Position numbers and translations under genes: made by a program. From contig CP121314.1 of assembly GCA_043557195.1 (NCBI GenBank), positions 2,790,001 to 2,854,000 of the forward strand: a DNA stretch of 64,000 bases, given 5' to 3'. Shown here piece after piece: positions 61,340 to 64,000 of the stretch. Origin of the DNA: Jejuia sp043557195. GTDB taxonomy: Bacteria; Bacteroidota; Bacteroidia; Flavobacteriales; Flavobacteriaceae. Numbering within the stretch: the stretch's first letter is position 1; the number at the start of each line of letters is the position of its first letter. Under the pieces are notes generated by a model that worked only from the letters and a program-made list of their open reading frames with translations, ran no database searches and was not told the origin of the DNA.

Positions 61340-61669
61340 TTATAGGTGGTCCTTAATTTTAATCAATTGACTTTTTATGTCCTCTAATTTGCTTATGATT
61401 TCGAAGTTGCTGAGTGCCGCTTTTTTTTCTTCTTTTAAATGAATTTTAGCCCCTTCTAAAGTAAAACCACGTTCTTTTACCAAGTGATAAATAAACTTTA
61501 GGTTTTTGATATCCTCTGGAGTGAACTTGCGATTACCTTTCGCATTCTTCTTAGGCTTTAGAATATCAAATTCCTTTTCCCAAAAACGTATTAAAGACGT
61601 GTTTACACCGAAGGCTTTGGCAACTTCGCCAATACCATAATATCGTTTTTCGGGTAAATCTATATGCAT
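61340..61669 (-). CDS. MerR-family transcriptional regulator
   Basis: The 109-residue protein consists of a MerR winged-helix domain (YYGIGEVAKAFGVNTSLIRFW, about 9-29; FTPEDIKNLKFIYHLVKERG) and a short coiled tail. It has no recognisable effector or metal-binding domain. Its ATG overlaps the stop codon of the M23 peptidase gene (TAATG), so the two are translationally coupled. This pair is commonly found next to alaS in Flavobacteriia, and the target genes are not evident. Confidence 0.88.
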   Translation of the reverse strand: MHIDLPEKRYYGIGEVAKAFGVNTSLIRFWEKEFDILKPKKNAKGNRKFTPEDIKNLKFIYHLVKERGFTLEGAKIHLKEEKKAALSNFEIISKLEDIKSQLIKIKDHL

Positions 61670-62640
61670 TAGTCCAGAGATTGATTTTCTAGTGAAGCGT
61701 GCTCAAGGAGCTTACTGAACTCTTCAGCAGTTAAACTTCCATAGTAAAAATTAATAGGGTTGATGCGGTTACCATCCTTAAAGATTTCATAATGTAAATG
61801 AGGTGCTTCAGAGCGTCCTGTACTACCTACAAAACCAATAAGATCGCCACGCTTTACCTTTTGGTTTTTTCTAACGTTGTATTTGTAAAGGTGCGCATAT
61901 AGGCTAACGTAGCCAAAACCATGATCTATTCTTATGTGTTTCCCATAACCGCTAGAGCCTGAATCTGCTCGAACCACAACACCATCACCACTAGCATAAA
62001 TTGGTGTACCTCTTGGCGCTGTAAAATCCATACCCCAATGCATTTTTCTTGCTTTAGTAAAGGGGTCAGAACGCATACCATACCCAGATGCCATACGTGT
62101 TAAATCTTCATTGCTTACCGGTTGTATAGCGGGAATCGCAGCGAGTAATTTTTCTTTTTCTTCGGCTAATACAGCTATTTCGTCAAGAGATTTAGATTGT
62201 ACTACTATCTGCTTCTGCAACTTATCAATACGTTTGCTGGTAGAAATAATAAGTGACGAATTATCGTAGCCTTCTAAATTTTTATAACGATTAATTCCTC
62301 CAAAACCGGCACGCCTTTGTTCTTCAGGAATCGGGTTAGCTTCAAAATAAACACGATAAATATTATTGTCTCTATCTTCAATATTAGCTAAAACAGTTTC
62401 GGCTTCACTCATCTTTTTATTCAACAAATCAAACTGTAGTTGCATGTTGGCCAGCTCTCGTTTAAGTGCTTTCTCCTTCGGAGATTCAAAATAATGGCCA
62501 GCAATAAATACGAATAAAAAGGCAAAAAGAGCTGAGGCAAGTAAGAACACCATAATGAACTTAAACGTATTACGTTTTTTGCGCTCAATTTTCCGATAGG
62601 AAAGTGATTCTGGATCGTAATAATATTTTACCTTACTCAT
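61669..62640 (-). CDS. M23-family (LytM-type) metallopeptidase with N-terminal membrane anchor
   Basis: The 323-residue protein has a transmembrane helix (about 28-48, FKFIMVFLLASALFAFLFVF), a coiled-coil (about 55-100) and a C-terminal M23 domain with the zinc site MHWGMDFTAPRGTPIYA (HxxxD, about 202-206), YAHL and HLHYEIF (HxH, about 283). Such enzymes or activators act on peptidoglycan cross-bridges during growth or division. It is divergent from alaS over a 117-base gap and coupled to merR. Confidence 0.92.
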   Translation of the reverse strand: MSKVKYYYDPESLSYRKIERKKRNTFKFIMVFLLASALFAFLFVFIAGHYFESPKEKALKRELANMQLQFDLLNKKMSEAETVLANIEDRDNNIYRVYFEANPIPEEQRRAGFGGINRYKNLEGYDNSSLIISTSKRIDKLQKQIVVQSKSLDEIAVLAEEKEKLLAAIPAIQPVSNEDLTRMASGYGMRSDPFTKARKMHWGMDFTAPRGTPIYASGDGVVVRADSGSSGYGKHIRIDHGFGYVSLYAHLYKYNVRKNQKVKRGDLIGFVGSTGRSEAPHLHYEIFKDGNRINPINFYYGSLTAEEFSKLLEHASLENQSLD

Positions 62641-62757
62641 TATCTAAATTATACTATTTTTGCTGCTTGTAACACAGTTTGAAGCAAAAACGAAAGGTAA
62701 AGATAAAAATTGTTTTACAAATACTATAATTTAACGAAGAATAGCATTATTACATAG

Positions 62758-64000
62758 ATGAAATCTCAAGACGTAAGATCTAAATTTTTAAGTTTTTTTG
62801 AAGGTAAAAAACATAGTATTGTTCCATCGGCACCAATGGTGTTGAAAGACGACCCAACACTTATGTTTGTAAACTCTGGAATGGCACCTTTTAAAGAGTA
62901 TTTTTTGGGGAATGCAGCACCTAAAAGTAATAGAATTGCCGACACTCAAAAATGTTTGCGTGTTTCTGGTAAGCACAACGATTTGGAGGAAGTGGGTTAT
63001 GATACGTATCATCACACACTTTTTGAAATGTTGGGTAACTGGAGTTTTGGAGATTATTTTAAAGAAGAAGCCATTGCTTGGGCTTGGGAGTTGCTAACGG
63101 AGGTTTATGGTATAGACAAAGATATATTGTATGTTACAGTTTTTGAAGGTGATGAAGAAGATGGAACGAAGATGGATTCTGAAGCTTATGATTTTTGGAA
63201 AAAACATATCTCTGAAGACCGCATCTTAAAAGGAAATAAAAAAGATAACTTCTGGGAAATGGGAGATCAAGGTCCTTGTGGCCCATGTAGTGAAATACAT
63301 GTAGATATTCGTTCTGCGGAAGAAAAAGCTAAAGTTTCTGGGAAGGATTTAGTAAATATGGACCATCCGCAAGTGGTTGAAATTTGGAATTTGGTATTCA
63401 TGCAATACAACCGAAAAGCCAATGGTTTACTAGAAACACTACCAAATAAACATATTGATACGGGTATGGGCTTTGAGCGTCTTTGTATGGTGTTACAAGG
63501 TGTACAGTCTAATTATGATACTGATGTGTTTACACCGATAATTCGGGAGATTGAAACCATTACCAATAAAAAATATGGTAATGATGAAAAGACAGATATT
63601 GCTATTCGCGTTATTTCAGATCATGTTAGGGCAGTTGCATTTTCTATAGCCGATGGACAGTTACCAAGTAATACAGGTGCAGGGTATGTGATTCGTAGAA
63701 TCTTGAGACGTGCAGTACGTTATGGCTTTACATTTTTAGATAAGAAAGAGCCTTTTATTTACAGATTAGTAGATGTTTTGAGCAATAGAATGGGAAAAGC
63801 ATTTCCTGAATTGAAAGCGCAAAAACAGTTGATTGAAAATGTAATTAAGGAAGAAGAGCAGTCGTTTTTAAGAACTTTAGAACAAGGTTTAGTACTATTG
63901 AATCGTATTGTCGAAGAAACTAAGGGTGATATTGTTTCTGGTGAGAAAGCTTTTGAATTGTATGACACTTATGGGTTTCCGATTGATTTAACAGCGTTGA
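62758..64000 (+). CDS. alaS: Alanyl-tRNA synthetase, 3' truncated by window edge
   Basis: The frame from ATG 62758 stays open to base 64000, giving about 414 codons. It shows the class II AlaRS core: FVNSGMAPFKEYFLG, RIADTQKCLRVSGKHNDLEEVG, HHTLFEMLGNWSFGDYFK, FWEMGDQGPCGPCSEIH and NTGAGYVIRRILRRAVRYG. The remaining editing and C-Ala domains lie beyond the window. The assignment is certain. It is divergent from the M23 gene. Confidence 0.97.
   Translation, partial: MKSQDVRSKFLSFFEGKKHSIVPSAPMVLKDDPTLMFVNSGMAPFKEYFLGNAAPKSNRIADTQKCLRVSGKHNDLEEVGYDTYHHTLFEMLGNWSFGDYFKEEAIAWAWELLTEVYGIDKDILYVTVFEGDEEDGTKMDSEAYDFWKKHISEDRILKGNKKDNFWEMGDQGPCGPCSEIHVDIRSAEEKAKVSGKDLVNMDHPQVVEIWNLVFMQYNRKANGLLETLPNKHIDTGMGFERLCMVLQGVQSNYDTDVFTPIIREIETITNKKYGNDEKTDIAIRVISDHVRAVAFSIADGQLPSNTGAGYVIRRILRRAVRYGFTFLDKKEPFIYRLVDVLSNRMGKAFPELKAQKQLIENVIKEEEQSFLRTLEQGLVLLNRIVEETKGDIVSGEKAFELYDTYGFPIDLTAL

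Overview
The window comes from a low-GC marine member of the Bacteroidota, most likely a Flavobacteriaceae alga degrader of the Formosa/Zobellia/Algibacter kind. The evidence is the SusC/SusD pair, many lipoprotein signal peptides ending in Cys, TAnnTTTG-type -7 promoter boxes, A-rich leaders instead of Shine-Dalgarno sites, and a dense set of red-algal galactan enzymes. No IS element, phage gene, tRNA, rRNA or CRISPR array was seen, and no gene-free stretch exceeds about 300 bases.

Layout. (1) 1-7850 (+) is the end of an alpha-glucan operon: a 5'-truncated SusB-like GH97, a SusA-like GH13, a putative esterase and two more GH13 lipoproteins. (2) 7924-14795 (+) holds an IclR regulator followed by a compact 3,6-anhydrogalactose module: aldehyde dehydrogenase, anhydrogalactonate cycloisomerase-like enolase-superfamily enzyme, aldose epimerase, RhaT-like permease and a GH117. 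A strong inverted repeat beside the promoter of this module looks like the IclR operator. (3) 14872-19251 holds a kelch protein (-) and a divergent DUF5060-type putative hydrolase (+), with a perfect 16-bp palindrome between them. (4) 19264-38552 (-) is one 12-gene block without SusCD: sodium symporter, FAD oxidoreductase, two GH2, a GH43/GH117-like propeller, two GH16, two GH117, two sulfatases and a GH29. (5) 38780-50983 (-) is a second PUL: SusC (frameshifted in a G8 tract), SusD, a VCBS/UnbV propeller lipoprotein, a DHDPS-family lyase, an enolase-superfamily dehydratase and another sodium symporter, divergent from a LacI regulator at 51267. (6) 52340-64000 is mostly housekeeping: FKBP isomerase, era, der, a KDG-kinase-like gene, a LemA/TPM cluster, DUF1080, MerR, an M23 peptidase and the start of alaS.

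How it fits together. GH16 endo-enzymes, sulfatases, GH29, GH2 and GH117 would reduce an agar- or porphyran-type galactan to galactose, L-galactose/fucose-type sugars and 3,6-anhydro-L-galactose. The IclR-linked module would import and oxidise the anhydro sugar to a 2-keto-3-deoxy acid, and the KdgK-like kinase at 56150 could phosphorylate a later intermediate. The exact polysaccharide is an inference from the family combination.

The most unusual structural finding is a decapitated lacI gene at 38740. Only the first dozen or so codons of its helix-turn-helix survive, and they run straight into the 3' end of the neighbouring operon. Similar palindromic operator arrays lie upstream of this stub and upstream of the intact lacI. 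This suggests that two separately regulated PULs were fused and may now answer to one regulator.
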